From the IMG/VR virus record IMGVR_UViG_3300011445_000020, positions 1 to 64,000 of that record: a stretch of DNA of 64,000 nt. The stretch is one strand, 5' to 3'. The DNA is from a virus. Positions 47,183 to 55,511 of this stretch are shown one piece after another; position 1 is the first letter of the stretch, and each line of letters begins with the position of its first letter. The notes beneath the pieces were generated by a model. That model did not search any database. It saw nothing but the letters and a program-made list of their open reading frames with translations, and had not been told where the DNA came from. The position numbers and the translations under genes are program-made.

Positions 47183-47754
47183 TGCAATCCGCCAACCAGT
47201 TTGATTTCCTTACGGAGAACTTCTGCGCACGCGTGCGCGTCACGCAGAGCGTTATGTCCCTCGGTGCGGTCGAGCTTGATGCCCCACAGCTTCACGAGAT
47301 TGTCGAGTGAGGCAGAACCTCCCGGGAGCATAATCCGCTCGGCCTGCTCCAGGAGCAGCGCGCCTGTCACTGTGCAGAGTGAACGGAAGGAGAAGGTCTT
47401 GTTGAAGTCCTTTCCGGCCAACGTCCACAGGCGCTTCATGTAGGAGGTGTCGAACTGAGCGTTGTGCGCCACGATCCGAATGTCCCGCCGCATGTCGTGC
47501 TTCTGGAACATCGCAGTAATCTCGTTCACAGCCTGAAGCGGGGTAACACCTTGCTCGCGCACAACCGAGAGGTCAAGACCGTTGACCCTCATAGCTTCAT
47601 CCTCAACGACGATGTCCTCTTCCCTGATGAGCGTGTAGTACTCATCCTCGATCGCACCACCATTCCAGATGAGGACAGCGACAGAGAGGAGTGCATGCTT
47701 GCTCACGTCGAGCCCGCCCGTTTCCACGTCCACGATTGCCAGCTTACGCTTCAT
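47179..47754 (-). CDS. DEDDh 3'-5' exonuclease (RNase T/DnaQ-like)
   Basis: A 191 aa protein. AIVDVETGGLD (residues 6-16), VAHNAQFDTSYMKR near 95, and GHNALRDAHACAEVL near 165 (His five before Asp) give the complete DEDDh set. It could proofread DNA or trim tRNA 3' ends; the neighbouring RlaP-like gene and tRNAs favour an RNA role. ATGA-type coupling with RlaP. Confidence 0.88.
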   Translation of the reverse strand: MKRKLAIVDVETGGLDVSKHALLSVAVLIWNGGAIEDEYYTLIREEDIVVEDEAMRVNGLDLSVVREQGVTPLQAVNEITAMFQKHDMRRDIRIVAHNAQFDTSYMKRLWTLAGKDFNKTFSFRSLCTVTGALLLEQAERIMLPGGSASLDNLVKLWGIKLDRTEGHNALRDAHACAEVLRKEIKLVGGLQ

Positions 47755-47763
47755 GTATTCTCC

Positions 47764-48102
47764 TTAGCGCACGATCAGCATGATGCGTGCTGCCGAGTAG
47801 TGGACCATCTGCTTCACGAACGTCGGGTCATCGTCGATCATGAATGGGATGTCGAGCCGATTGAGAATCTGTGCTTTCACGTACCCGATCTCCTCCATCG
47901 TGTCACCCTCGCAGAGATGGACGCGCGTGCACCGAACGCCGAGGCGCTTGATCTTCTCCATCTTCGCGCTCTCGGTGTACGTTCCTCCCGGGACGAAGCC
48001 CGTCAGAATGTGCACCTCATGTCCAGCGTCGAAGAGGACATTGGCGAGGTCTCTGATCTCCGGATGGTCGAGGGTGCCATCCAGGTCGAAACCCCACTTC
48101 AC
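47764..48102 (-). CDS. Small HAD-like hydrolase (first of a pair)
   Basis: A 112 aa minimal HAD domain: FDLDGTLD at residues 5-12 (nucleophile Asp), ILTGF (Thr motif), a Lys region and MIDDDPTF (acidic motif). It lacks a cap domain, as do small phosphatases and polynucleotide 3'-phosphatase-like phage proteins. The neighbour 48099-48503 is a homologue. Substrate unknown. Confidence 0.75.
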   Translation of the reverse strand: MKWGFDLDGTLDHPEIRDLANVLFDAGHEVHILTGFVPGGTYTESAKMEKIKRLGVRCTRVHLCEGDTMEEIGYVKAQILNRLDIPFMIDDDPTFVKQMVHYSAARIMLIVR

Positions 48103-48503
48103 GGGACTCTCAGTGCGAGGGTACCCGAGACGCGCGAGATCATGTCGCAGTACGTCTGCGAATCGTCGAAGAAGAGCGTGATCCCGCTCATCTCACAGTA
48201 CGTACCCTTCCGCATCCCGAGGTCACGCAGAACGTAGTCGAGGTTCTTGTTCGGCCCCACGGGAAGCGCAATGATCACGTGAAGCGTAAGCCCAGGGACG
48301 AGTTCATAAGTGAATGGTTCCGCCTCAGTGGCGAGCCCCATACGCACGAGCTTGTTCATCTTCGCCTGACGGTTCTGCCACTCCGCATCAGGGAATGCCC
48401 CCGACACGATGTGTACTTCCTGACCCTGCGCGAGGAAGTACTTAACCATTTCCAGAATCGCGGGGCGGTCAAGCGTTCCGTCGAGATCGACGCCAATCTT
48501 CAC
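48099..48503 (-). CDS. Small HAD-like hydrolase (second of a pair)
   Basis: A 134 aa homologue of its neighbour with GVDLDGTLDRP, HIVSGAFPD and LFFDDSQTYCD motifs. The ATGA junction shows tandem duplication followed by divergence. 3'-phosphatase, nucleotidase or phosphosugar activity are all possible. Confidence 0.75.
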   Translation of the reverse strand: MKIGVDLDGTLDRPAILEMVKYFLAQGQEVHIVSGAFPDAEWQNRQAKMNKLVRMGLATEAEPFTYELVPGLTLHVIIALPVGPNKNLDYVLRDLGMRKGTYCEMSGITLFFDDSQTYCDMISRVSGTLALRVP

Positions 48504-48982
48504 TCGGTGCCATCCTTTCCTGTCGCCAACATCTCAGCGAGACGATCGGCGCGTGCGCCAATCTGCTTCGCCCACGGGCTCGCCTTGATCGCTGCGGTGA
48601 CGGGTGCCCAGTTGTCATCCACGAGAGCCTTCTTGATTGCCGGCGTGATAGTCGTCGAGGTCTTCATATGACCACCACGATTGAACGCCATGTTGATGAG
48701 CGCCCTCCGACGGACCTTGCCTGGGGTACACATCAAATGATCGCAGGGGCAATCAAGACGCCCCACTGCTAGAGCACCGAACACTTCAAGCACGAGCTTC
48801 TCAGCGTCCTCGACGTCGAGCGTGAGAAACGCTTCCGCCTCACGCATCGTGCACTCGGTCATCCGCTGCACTTTCCCAAGGAGGTGGCCGACCCCGATCG
48901 TCCAGTAACCATTCGTGTCCTGGTAAGCCTTCAGCCTCAGGCCTTCATCCCGGACAAGTTCAGCACGCAGCTTAGGACAAAT
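48500..48982 (-). CDS. T4-type lysozyme (GH24 endolysin), ATT start
   Basis: A 160 aa lysozyme that cleaves peptidoglycan after holin action. Visible: LRAELVRDEGLRLKAYQD with catalytic Glu at residue 13, GYWTIGVGHLL, then RRALINMAFNRGG and the C-terminal NWAPVTAAIKASPWAKQI seen in T4 lysozyme (164 aa). No ATG, GTG or TTG precedes the catalytic Glu in frame. ATT at 48982 lies 6 bases after a perfect AGGAGG, so the gene appears to start at ATT. The next GTG (48871) would remove the active site. An extra Cys-rich insert (CPCDHLMC) lies in the middle. Confidence 0.82.
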   Translation of the reverse strand: MCPKLRAELVRDEGLRLKAYQDTNGYWTIGVGHLLGKVQRMTECTMREAEAFLTLDVEDAEKLVLEVFGALAVGRLDCPCDHLMCTPGKVRRRALINMAFNRGGHMKTSTTITPAIKKALVDDNWAPVTAAIKASPWAKQIGARADRLAEMLATGKDGTE

Positions 48983-49310
48983 GGGTCACCTCCTGGTTCG
49001 AAGCCTCACGCTCACGGATGACCGCAGCATTCCGCTTCTCCAAAAGTTCCGCCTCGGCATTCGCAGTCGCAGTCTCCTGCTGCATCTTCGCATGCCGATC
49101 CTGGCGCTCGACGTCGATCTTAGAGAGCATCGTGACCTGGAATCCGAGTTCCGACCCGTCGTCGAGCGACTGCGCGAGCAAGCCCCCAACCAGCCCATTG
49201 AACAGCGACAACGCCGAAGTATTCGACGCCGAACGGTTGAACTTACCGTCCACGATCAGCGCGCCCTCGAACATACCGTTATTCTTTCTCATTGCTACGT
49301 TGATCTGCAT
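48972..49310 (-). CDS. Hypothetical protein (112 aa)
   Basis: MQINVAMRKNNGMFEGALIV is a beta-rich start, followed by a helical Gln/Glu/Ala-rich C-terminal half with coiled-coil potential (QQETATANAEAELLEKRNAA). AGGAAGG precedes the ATG. Its end overlaps the lysozyme's start region. Not recognised. Confidence 0.5.
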   Translation of the reverse strand: MQINVAMRKNNGMFEGALIVDGKFNRSASNTSALSLFNGLVGGLLAQSLDDGSELGFQVTMLSKIDVERQDRHAKMQQETATANAEAELLEKRNAAVIREREASNQEVTHLS

Positions 49311-49521
49311 TTGCCTTCCTATCTACAGCTTCCACGATCTCTACGAGGAGAGACGTGTGCCGTTTATATCGGGTGGGGAGGATCGAACTGACGAACTGCT
49401 CGGGCGAAAGAACTTCTTCTGCCTCACGGATCAGATCAAACCGAACAACGAGCGCCTCTGTGAAGAGAGGCTCGAACTTCTTATACCACGGCGTCTGGTA
49501 GAGTCGGCGGCGTGCCGCCAT
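49279..49521 (-). CDS. Hypothetical protein (80 aa)
   Basis: From ATG 49521 it reads AARRRLYQTPWYKKFEPLFT... then EALVVRFDLIREAEEVLSPE, with a basic tail. AAGG is 4 bases upstream. The open frame extends further upstream over another candidate gene. No family known. Confidence 0.5.
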   Translation of the reverse strand: MAARRRLYQTPWYKKFEPLFTEALVVRFDLIREAEEVLSPEQFVSSILPTRYKRHTSLLVEIVEAVDRKANADQRSNEKE

Positions 49522-49603
49522 GCGCCTTGTATGATGGAGCACGCAACGAGAGCCCATCACCGGAGAACACAGGCAGGTAAGCCGCCCACTCTGACAGATC
49601 AAT
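49481..49603 (-). CDS. Possible 40-aa protein with an ATT start
   Basis: A third frame here reads IDLSEWAAYLPVFSGDGLSL and ends with TAA at 49481. Its composition is more protein-like than the overlapping frames, and it would start at an ATT that overlaps the previous stop as ATTGA, like an ATGA junction with one base changed. There is no strong ribosome site, so this is tentative. Confidence 0.25.
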   Translation of the reverse strand: MDLSEWAAYLPVFSGDGLSLRAPSYKAHGGTPPTLPDAVV

Positions 49604-50054
49604 GAACTTCGAACTGCACGTACGAATCGACGCTCTGGGTCGTCCCAAGGGTCCGACACAACTCCTCCTCCGTGTTGAGGACCGCAGTCGCGAATCCGTA
49701 CATCACGTCAAACCGATCAGGGTCCTTATCGAGCAGGATATAACCCTTCTTTCCCTGACCGATTATGTATCCAAACTCCAAGTGTCCACTCTTGCCTGCC
49801 GGGAGGAGTAGTACAGCCGCGTCACATCGGTCCAAGTGGGCTCGATCGTAAGAAAATACGTGTCTGGCGGCATGGCCGTCCAGAGCTTCAGTGAAGGTGT
49901 TCCCTCGGTCCCTCTCGTAATCCCGCCAATGGTCATCGGCGTTGGGTCCTGCTGCGAACCAGTCATCAAAAACCTCGTGACCAAGCTTGCGTAGCCGAGC
50001 AGCGAGGGCGGGCACCTCTGGATTCCGGAGCGAACCTATCAAATACAGAGTCAC
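49599..50054 (-). CDS. Nucleoside 2-deoxyribosyltransferase-like protein
   Basis: A 151 aa protein. YLIGSLRN at residues 4-11, EVFDDWFAAGPNADDHWRDY near 27-46, and LLPAGKSGHLEFGYIIGQGK with the catalytic Glu near 93 match the NDT fold (PF05014-type). Family members exchange or hydrolyse N-glycosidic bonds of nucleosides, nucleotides or related molecules. The phage's NAD+ and dNTP metabolism genes make a nucleotide role likely; substrate unknown. Confidence 0.8.
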   Translation of the reverse strand: MTLYLIGSLRNPEVPALAARLRKLGHEVFDDWFAAGPNADDHWRDYERDRGNTFTEALDGHAARHVFSYDRAHLDRCDAAVLLLPAGKSGHLEFGYIIGQGKKGYILLDKDPDRFDVMYGFATAVLNTEEELCRTLGTTQSVDSYVQFEVH

Positions 50055-50371
50055 TTTCTACCCCCAAAAGTTCGTTCGCGGTGGCAGTTTGCACAGAGGA
50101 GATGACACTTCTTGATCTCGGCTTCGAGAGTCTTCCAAGAAGCACCACGTTTCATCCCGATAGTAAACTTTTTCCTCCCTCTCACATGGTGAAAGTCAAG
50201 TACGTAAGGAGGATAGTTTCCACCACAATCCGTACACGGTTTCTTCTTCGCTGCGTCTAGTAGAGCGACATTCTTCAGGTACCGTTTCTTCGCGATCGCA
50301 GCGATGCGCTTTGGATTCAGTTTTCTATACTTCCTCATGTATTCGCGTATGTATTTCTTTCTAACGGGCAT
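50051..50371 (-). CDS. HNH homing endonuclease
   Basis: A 106 aa protein: basic YIREYMRKYRKLNPKR start, CTDCGGNYPPYV, DFHHVRGRKKFTIG and LLCANCHRERTF. Same family as 6055 and the 60075 fragment. ATGA overlaps on both sides, i.e. inserted exactly at a gene junction. Confidence 0.88.
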   Translation of the reverse strand: MPVRKKYIREYMRKYRKLNPKRIAAIAKKRYLKNVALLDAAKKKPCTDCGGNYPPYVLDFHHVRGRKKFTIGMKRGASWKTLEAEIKKCHLLCANCHRERTFGGRK

Positions 50372-50729
50372 TCAGAGCGCTCTTACTCCGCACGTACTCC
50401 GCGCCGTTGATGTTGAAGAAGACCGCAGCCGCATGGTCTTCGTCACGATCGCCATCCATCCACGCGAGGAAGTGACGGAACGCAGACTGCCGGAAGCGTT
50501 CGTACTCCTCTTCACCGGTCGCAAGCATCCAGTTACGCGGGGGATACTTGCCTGGGGAACCGTCGGGCTGGAGGCACGCACGTGTCAAGTGTGTGGCCCA
50601 CCGGTTAAACATCGGGCCGTCGATTGCGAGCGTGTAATCCACCTTGCCGGTGGCCGTATCACGCACCATCCCCGACCCGAAGAGCTTCCGCTCACCGCTG
50701 TCCTTAACCTGGAACTCCTCTTTGTCCAT
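50361..50729 (-). CDS. MazZ/DUF5664-like dATP/dGTP pyrophosphohydrolase
   Basis: A 122 aa protein. FGSGMVRDTATGKVDYTLAI near residue 17, FNRWATHLTRACLQPDG and ERFRQSAFRHFLAWMDGDRD then DEDHAAAVFFNINGAEY match DUF5664, the family of MazZ, which makes dGMP/dAMP from the triphosphates in 2-aminoadenine (Z-genome) phages, and of related phage MazG-like enzymes. AAGGGG is 9 bases before ATG 50729. No PurZ is seen in this window, so a Z-DNA pathway is not shown. Confidence 0.65.
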   Translation of the reverse strand: MDKEEFQVKDSGERKLFGSGMVRDTATGKVDYTLAIDGPMFNRWATHLTRACLQPDGSPGKYPPRNWMLATGEEEYERFRQSAFRHFLAWMDGDRDEDHAAAVFFNINGAEYVRSKSALNAR

Positions 50730-50799
50730 AGCTCGTAGCCCCTTTTTGAGACGTGCTATATTGATGCTGGCCAACAAGAGCGTCTCCATCTGTGTTTCA

Positions 50800-53274
50800 T
50801 CAAGCCGCAACACTCGGTTCCCATCCTTTCAGGTCACCCCACGAAGCACCGGCTTCCCCAATCTTCAGATCGACCGGGATGTAGAAGCCCTTGCGTACGC
50901 AGTCGAAGCGGCGTTCCATGATCTTCTTCATCTCGACAGCAACCTCGTAGCGAACAGCCGAGGGCACGCAGACCAAGATCGAGTCGTGCACTGTCGTGAC
51001 GAGACGCCCACCGTACTTGCGAGTAAGCTCTGCCACCGGCTTCAGCACGCACCAGATGATGTCTGCAACGGTGCTCTGCGGGATGAAGTCCACTGCGGCC
51101 GGAGCCCGTCCATCGTGGAAGTACCGGACGCGACCGAACGCGTTCTCGATCCATCCCTGCTTGTCACAGAGTTCCACCAGCAACTGCCTGTAGGCATTAG
51201 TCGCTGAGTAGTAACCCCAGATCGACTCTGACGTCGTGAGACAGATGTTCGGAGCAATGAACATGTGCTCCTGCTCCAGGATCATCTCGGACTGCTTCGC
51301 CGGCCCCGCGAGGTACATCGAGGCGTACGTCACGTTCTTCGCGACCGGTCGTCCGATCCCAAAGCGTGATGCGTTGCGTCCGTGCATGTCACCCGAGAGA
51401 AGGTCAGTCAGCAACCGCATGTCGCCCGCCGCACCTGCGAGCACGAACAACTCGGCCGACTTGTAATCCGCCTCGACGAATGACCAGTCATCCTGATCCG
51501 GCACGTACAGATTACGGACGTTGAACCTACCGATCGTGTCCTTCATCTGGTTCTGAATGTTCGGCTTGTAGCTCGACAGACGGCCGGTCGCCGTATTGCC
51601 CTTATTGTCCATCTTCTTCCCACCTCGCTCGTCATCCTTCGACGCGGGCAGGTAGCTCGGGTGAACCCAGTTCTCTTCCCCGAGCATCACGGGCTGGACG
51701 TACGTCCCGAGCATCTTGCTCGTCTTCCTGATCTTCAACAGCAGGTCGAACGTACGCGGGGTAGCTCGCGGATCGCTCCGCCACGCGCCCGGATGCAGAT
51801 CGGTGTCACGATTCAGATCGACAAACGATCGGCTCTTAACGAGGGCGAGTTCATCCACGCTCGTTCCGTCTTCCGTCGTCCGATTCACCGGCAGGCCCCA
51901 CTCCTTGTATAGGAGCTTCGCGACCTGCTGGCTCGACGTCGCGCTCACGCTCGGGAACATCTGCGTCCACAGCTTGAGGTAACGGAACAGGCGGCGTTCC
52001 AAGTGTGCACACATGACGCGCGAGTAATCGCGCGCAATACGGAGCCCACCACGGGACATCTCCGAAAGCTCGGGGATCGTCGCCATGACGCCCGGACCAG
52101 GATGACCACCCTGACCCATGAAGAGATTCCAACAGCCAAGGTCCTTCATCACCCCGATCAAGCAGCGCGCAATCCAGACGGTTGCAAGCGAGTCCTTCGC
52201 GGCGTACCGACGCGGATCAGCCTCGACCATCAACCGCCAGTGTGTCGGGACCTTGTTACGCGAGGACGTCTTCCATGGACCCATATCCAAGTAGAGCGAC
52301 GCGACACGACCGAGCGCCTTGTGACAGTCCGGTTGGACAACCACCGCGCCGAACATCGTGTCGAACAGCTTCTTGTCGATCACCTTCTCGCGATCGATCT
52401 TCACCCCATTCGCTACCAGCCGAGGGATGTCGAAGGGTGAGTTGTGGACCGCGAACAGGCGATCACTCTTGAACAGCTTCTCCACCCAGAGGCGTGCTCC
52501 TTCGGTCCATTCGAGGGCCGCCGTACGCGTGCCGTCGCTGAAGGAGACGAGGTCGATCACTTCATTGTCGATGCCATGCGTTTCGATGTCAATCGCGACA
52601 ACCGAGTCCCACTCCTTCAGCGGAGGGAGGTCAGCAAGCTCACCGTAGTAGGTGAAGTCTTTGTCGATCTCGACGAGCCCACCGTTTACGACGCGAGTCG
52701 CTCGTAGAACGTCCTGCTTGAAGACCGGCTTTACTGCGAACTGCTCGGTGCGGATGTGGTCGAGCGTGAACACGGGGATGACAGTCCCCTTGAAGTTGCT
52801 CCCGAGAAGAGGCGGTCGTCCTTCCTTGACCCACTTCATCTTCGGGTCGCCCTTCTTCGCGCCCGTCGCCTTGCTGTTGTTCACGTAGGTACCGACTTGC
52901 TTCCACACTTCCGTCGGAACGTTACGGAAGAGGTTCTTACGGATCAGGTAGCCACGTGCGTCGAAGATGCCTTCATTGATCCCTGTGAGGGCGAAGAACG
53001 TTTCGGTGCCCATCGGCAGTGCGACCTTCGGCGATGAACGCTTGATGTCCTGCTCGAAGCGCGGGCGGGCACTGCGTAGCTGCGCGACGGAAGCCTTACC
53101 TCCGGCATTAGCAGGCGGCTCGTCGATCATGAAAACAAGACGGACGTCCGTCTTCTTGATCCCACACGCGTGCAAGAGCCGCCAAAACCACGCCGTCATT
53201 CCTTCGCTAGGTTCGCTGACCATCACGAATAGGTACGGTGCGTCAGCACGACCTCGCGCGTTAGTCTCCTTCAT
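50800..53274 (-). CDS. DNA polymerase A with N-terminal UDG-like domain
   Basis: An 824 aa fusion. Residues 1-170 resemble uracil-DNA glycosylase folds (FVMVSEPSEGMTAWFWRLLH, VALPMGTETFFALTG, RGYLI). Residues about 220-390 are a DnaQ-like 3'-5' exonuclease (AIDIETHG, FAVHNSPFDIP, YAAKDSLAT). Residues about 440-824 are a family A polymerase with motif A DYKSAELF, motif B-like AKNVTYASMYLAG and motif C VTTVHDSILV, where the common HDE is HDS. It replicates the phage genome. ATG 53274 is used; an upstream Ser-rich in-frame stretch is not coding. Confidence 0.9.
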   Translation of the reverse strand: MKETNARGRADAPYLFVMVSEPSEGMTAWFWRLLHACGIKKTDVRLVFMIDEPPANAGGKASVAQLRSARPRFEQDIKRSSPKVALPMGTETFFALTGINEGIFDARGYLIRKNLFRNVPTEVWKQVGTYVNNSKATGAKKGDPKMKWVKEGRPPLLGSNFKGTVIPVFTLDHIRTEQFAVKPVFKQDVLRATRVVNGGLVEIDKDFTYYGELADLPPLKEWDSVVAIDIETHGIDNEVIDLVSFSDGTRTAALEWTEGARLWVEKLFKSDRLFAVHNSPFDIPRLVANGVKIDREKVIDKKLFDTMFGAVVVQPDCHKALGRVASLYLDMGPWKTSSRNKVPTHWRLMVEADPRRYAAKDSLATVWIARCLIGVMKDLGCWNLFMGQGGHPGPGVMATIPELSEMSRGGLRIARDYSRVMCAHLERRLFRYLKLWTQMFPSVSATSSQQVAKLLYKEWGLPVNRTTEDGTSVDELALVKSRSFVDLNRDTDLHPGAWRSDPRATPRTFDLLLKIRKTSKMLGTYVQPVMLGEENWVHPSYLPASKDDERGGKKMDNKGNTATGRLSSYKPNIQNQMKDTIGRFNVRNLYVPDQDDWSFVEADYKSAELFVLAGAAGDMRLLTDLLSGDMHGRNASRFGIGRPVAKNVTYASMYLAGPAKQSEMILEQEHMFIAPNICLTTSESIWGYYSATNAYRQLLVELCDKQGWIENAFGRVRYFHDGRAPAAVDFIPQSTVADIIWCVLKPVAELTRKYGGRLVTTVHDSILVCVPSAVRYEVAVEMKKIMERRFDCVRKGFYIPVDLKIGEAGASWGDLKGWEPSVAA

Positions 53275-53464
53275 GGGAAGTCGCCTCGTCACGTTCGAAC
53301 CAGTAGAAATCAAACGACGCCCCCAAGAGAGCGATCGAGACGATGGCGTGTTCATGCGGGAAACACACGTTGACACTGAAGACGATGTGACCGAGTTCGT
53401 CTGGATCGAAACCCATGCCGATACCCAGATTACCCTTCTCCCACTGCTTGTACCAGTATTTCAT
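53261..53464 (-). CDS. Small hypothetical protein (67 aa)
   Basis: MKYWYKQWEKGNLGIGMGFD begins a beta-rich acidic protein with VFSVNVCFPHEHAIVSIALL. ATGA-type overlaps with both neighbours. Not recognised. Confidence 0.55.
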   Translation of the reverse strand: MKYWYKQWEKGNLGIGMGFDPDELGHIVFSVNVCFPHEHAIVSIALLGASFDFYWFERDEATSHEGD

Positions 53465-53730
53465 GCTGTCCTCCGGCGCGTAACAAACGCGTCACCGACT
53501 GTGAACCCGCTGCGTTCCAGCTTTTGGGTCAACCGGTCGATGACACGCTCACGGCGCTCACCATGTGACTGCTTCAGAAGTTCTGTGATCCCTCGGAGGG
53601 CTCGACTCAGCGTCACAACGCAGAGTCCGCAGACGTTGGGCTTGAAGGTGAGGGTGTATTCGTCGGTGTCGTCGGTGGGTCGGGCTTCGGTGAGGCTCCG
53701 TCTGCACACTGTGCATCCCGTTTCTGGCAT
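53461..53730 (-). CDS. Zinc-finger-like protein (89 aa)
   Basis: CTVC at residues 6-9 and CGLC near 34 form a treble-clef-like zinc ribbon, followed by helices (ALRGITELLKQSHGERRERV) and a basic end. Part overlaps the HNH gene's C-terminal tail. Function unknown. Confidence 0.55.
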   Translation of the reverse strand: MPETGCTVCRRSLTEARPTDDTDEYTLTFKPNVCGLCVVTLSRALRGITELLKQSHGERRERVIDRLTQKLERSGFTVGDAFVTRRRTA

Positions 53731-54194
53731 GTTGCGCTCCTATGCAGACGACCTCCCACCCCGGGAGTGGTGTTCAACCACCACAGAAAGCGAGGTCCGG
53801 TGAACCATCTCCACTTTGACGCGACGTCAAGTAGAACTTCTTCGTCAGACAGGCGGTCCGCCCCTCGCAGCGAGTTGCATGCGCTACACAGGGGACGGAA
53901 TCCACCAGAGTTATCTGCGGGAACAATGTGGTCGAGCGTGAGACGCGGGTGCGCACCTGCTCCGTAACGACGTCCCAAGAACCACGGCCAGTTCCTCTCC
54001 CGGTACGTGCGGAGAAGGTAGTTAGGAAGACCACAGATCGAACATCGAGTTCCCGGGTCGAGGAGGTTGAGCGCCCAGGCGAGCGCCTCTTCCTTGCTCA
54101 GACCGTGTTCATTGCGAAGATTACGTGCGATCCCTCTCGGGCTCGCGTTGTACATCCGCATCCATGCTTTCCGATCCCGTCTCGTTCCTCCCAT
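53613..54194 (-). CDS. HNH endonuclease (third type)
   Basis: A 193 aa protein from ATG 54194 (GGAGG upstream). N-terminal basic helices (RRDRKAWMRMYNASPRGIAR), then CSICGLPN, LTLDHIVPADNSGGFRPLCS and ACNSLRGADRLSDEEVL form an HNH of the common phage type. The last 45 residues (Pro/Thr-rich) run over the zinc-finger gene and look like read-through. Probably a homing nuclease. Confidence 0.8.
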   Translation of the reverse strand: MGGTRRDRKAWMRMYNASPRGIARNLRNEHGLSKEEALAWALNLLDPGTRCSICGLPNYLLRTYRERNWPWFLGRRYGAGAHPRLTLDHIVPADNSGGFRPLCSACNSLRGADRLSDEEVLLDVASKWRWFTGPRFLWWLNTTPGVGGRLHRSATCQKRDAQCADGASPKPDPPTTPTNTPSPSSPTSADSAL

Positions 54195-54831
54195 CCAGGT
54201 CCTCCGCAGCCATCTGCGCGAAGTTGTCGAGTGCTTCATCCATCTGTTGTGTGATCATCGCGCGGGCAATTTCGACTGCGTAACGACGGAACTCAGCAAC
54301 GTCCGGCTTCGGGATCGTGAACGACAGATCGTCAACGTAGACGACACCTTCGATCAGATCAATCCCCTGAACGTTACGGAAGTTCGGGATGCGTGGAGCC
54401 GGTGGTAGCGTAACAGGATTCACCGGAGTCGGACCGTACGCCCTCTGCGTCACATGCGCCACTGCCTCACGTGCGGTCATCCGATCCATCGGCGGGTCCG
54501 GCACACGAGGATGCACGGGAGCACTCAACGCCATCACCTCTTCGAGGGACATACTGTCGTACAGACTCTGCGGACCTGACCCAGGCTCGGGTGCATTCCC
54601 GAGACGCGGGTCCTGAATCCCGGCTGCACGAGCAAGCGCGTTGAGCCGTTCGTGTTCTTCTGGTGTTAGAGGTTCCTCTACCGGCTGTGGCTCACGCATC
54701 GCGGCCGATCGCACGGCAGGCGGTGCTTCCCCGGTGTGTACGGGAAGGCCGTGGCCATGAGCAGCGTTGATGCGCGAGAGGGACTCCATCGCTTCGGTGA
54801 GAGGATTGCGTGGGTACTGGACCTCACCCAT
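54121..54831 (-). CDS. Hypothetical protein (236 aa)
   Basis: A Pro/Glu-rich N-terminal 110 residues with disorder, then FRNVQGIDLIEGVVYVDDLS and a helical DVAEFRRYAVEIARAMITQQ. The stop lies inside the HNH gene. It is coupled to the SSB-like gene (ATG/stop overlap at 54831). Not recognised; context suggests replication. Confidence 0.55.
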   Translation of the reverse strand: MGEVQYPRNPLTEAMESLSRINAAHGHGLPVHTGEAPPAVRSAAMREPQPVEEPLTPEEHERLNALARAAGIQDPRLGNAPEPGSGPQSLYDSMSLEEVMALSAPVHPRVPDPPMDRMTAREAVAHVTQRAYGPTPVNPVTLPPAPRIPNFRNVQGIDLIEGVVYVDDLSFTIPKPDVAEFRRYAVEIARAMITQQMDEALDNFAQMAAEDLDGRNETGSESMDADVQREPERDRT

Positions 54832-55508
54832 TACTCTCCGTCCTCATCCCCTTCCTCGTCACCGTCGTCAGTGGTCTGACTCTCGGGGAGGAAGGACTCG
54901 CCAGAGTCGCGCTTCTCCATGACAGCATTGCCCTCGTCGTCCTTCACAGCCTTGCCGGTCTTGAAATCCTTCTTCGGACCGAGCGTCTGCGTGACGTTGA
55001 CGATGAGCGACTTGCTGACGAGCGGGCTCGCCGTACCGGGCTGACCCTTCTGCGGGAACATCTTATCGAGCAGCGAACCCTTGATCGAACCGCTCTGCGG
55101 CATGAAGCCGGTCGCCACGAGCAGCGTGGCAATCGCACCGAGGGAACGCTCGTTCATGATCTCATGACCCTCGGGGATGTCCTCACCCTGGTTCATGTAG
55201 AAGTGCGAGAAGACCTTCCGACCGTTGTTCTTCTTGCTCTGACGCAGCTTGAGGATGACGACGACGTCCATCAGGCCGCTCTTCGTGGTCGTCCGGTACG
55301 CCTGCTGCACCACCGCGCGCTCCGTCCACCGCGAGTACTCGACGCCGTTCTTGTCGGTGCTCACCGCAGCGTCGGCCGGGACGATCAGCGGCTCCTGCTT
55401 GCCACCCTGGACCGCAGCCTGCGCAGCCTGGACCGCAGCCTTGTCCACGTCCTTGAAGTTCGGGGCGACCGGAGTCGCACCCTTGGACTGCCCGTTGCTC
55501 TTCGCCAT
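54831..55508 (-). CDS. Putative single-stranded DNA-binding protein
   Basis: A 225 aa protein. A Gln/Ala-rich N-terminus, an OB-like central beta region (LMDVVVILKLRQSKKNNGRK; VFSHFYMNQGEDIP) and a very acidic C-terminal tail (DDGDEEGDEDGE) typical of SSBs, which recruit partners by that tail. It lies beside a Sak4-like recombinase, which works with SSB. The family is inferred from this profile. Confidence 0.5.
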   Translation of the reverse strand: MAKSNGQSKGATPVAPNFKDVDKAAVQAAQAAVQGGKQEPLIVPADAAVSTDKNGVEYSRWTERAVVQQAYRTTTKSGLMDVVVILKLRQSKKNNGRKVFSHFYMNQGEDIPEGHEIMNERSLGAIATLLVATGFMPQSGSIKGSLLDKMFPQKGQPGTASPLVSKSLIVNVTQTLGPKKDFKTGKAVKDDEGNAVMEKRDSGESFLPESQTTDDGDEEGDEDGE

Positions 55509-55511
55509 CTG

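Noticed and set aside
50361-53274. A complete 2-aminoadenine (Z-genome) system
   Set aside because: Only a MazZ-like protein and a family A polymerase are seen; no PurZ or DatZ in the window.
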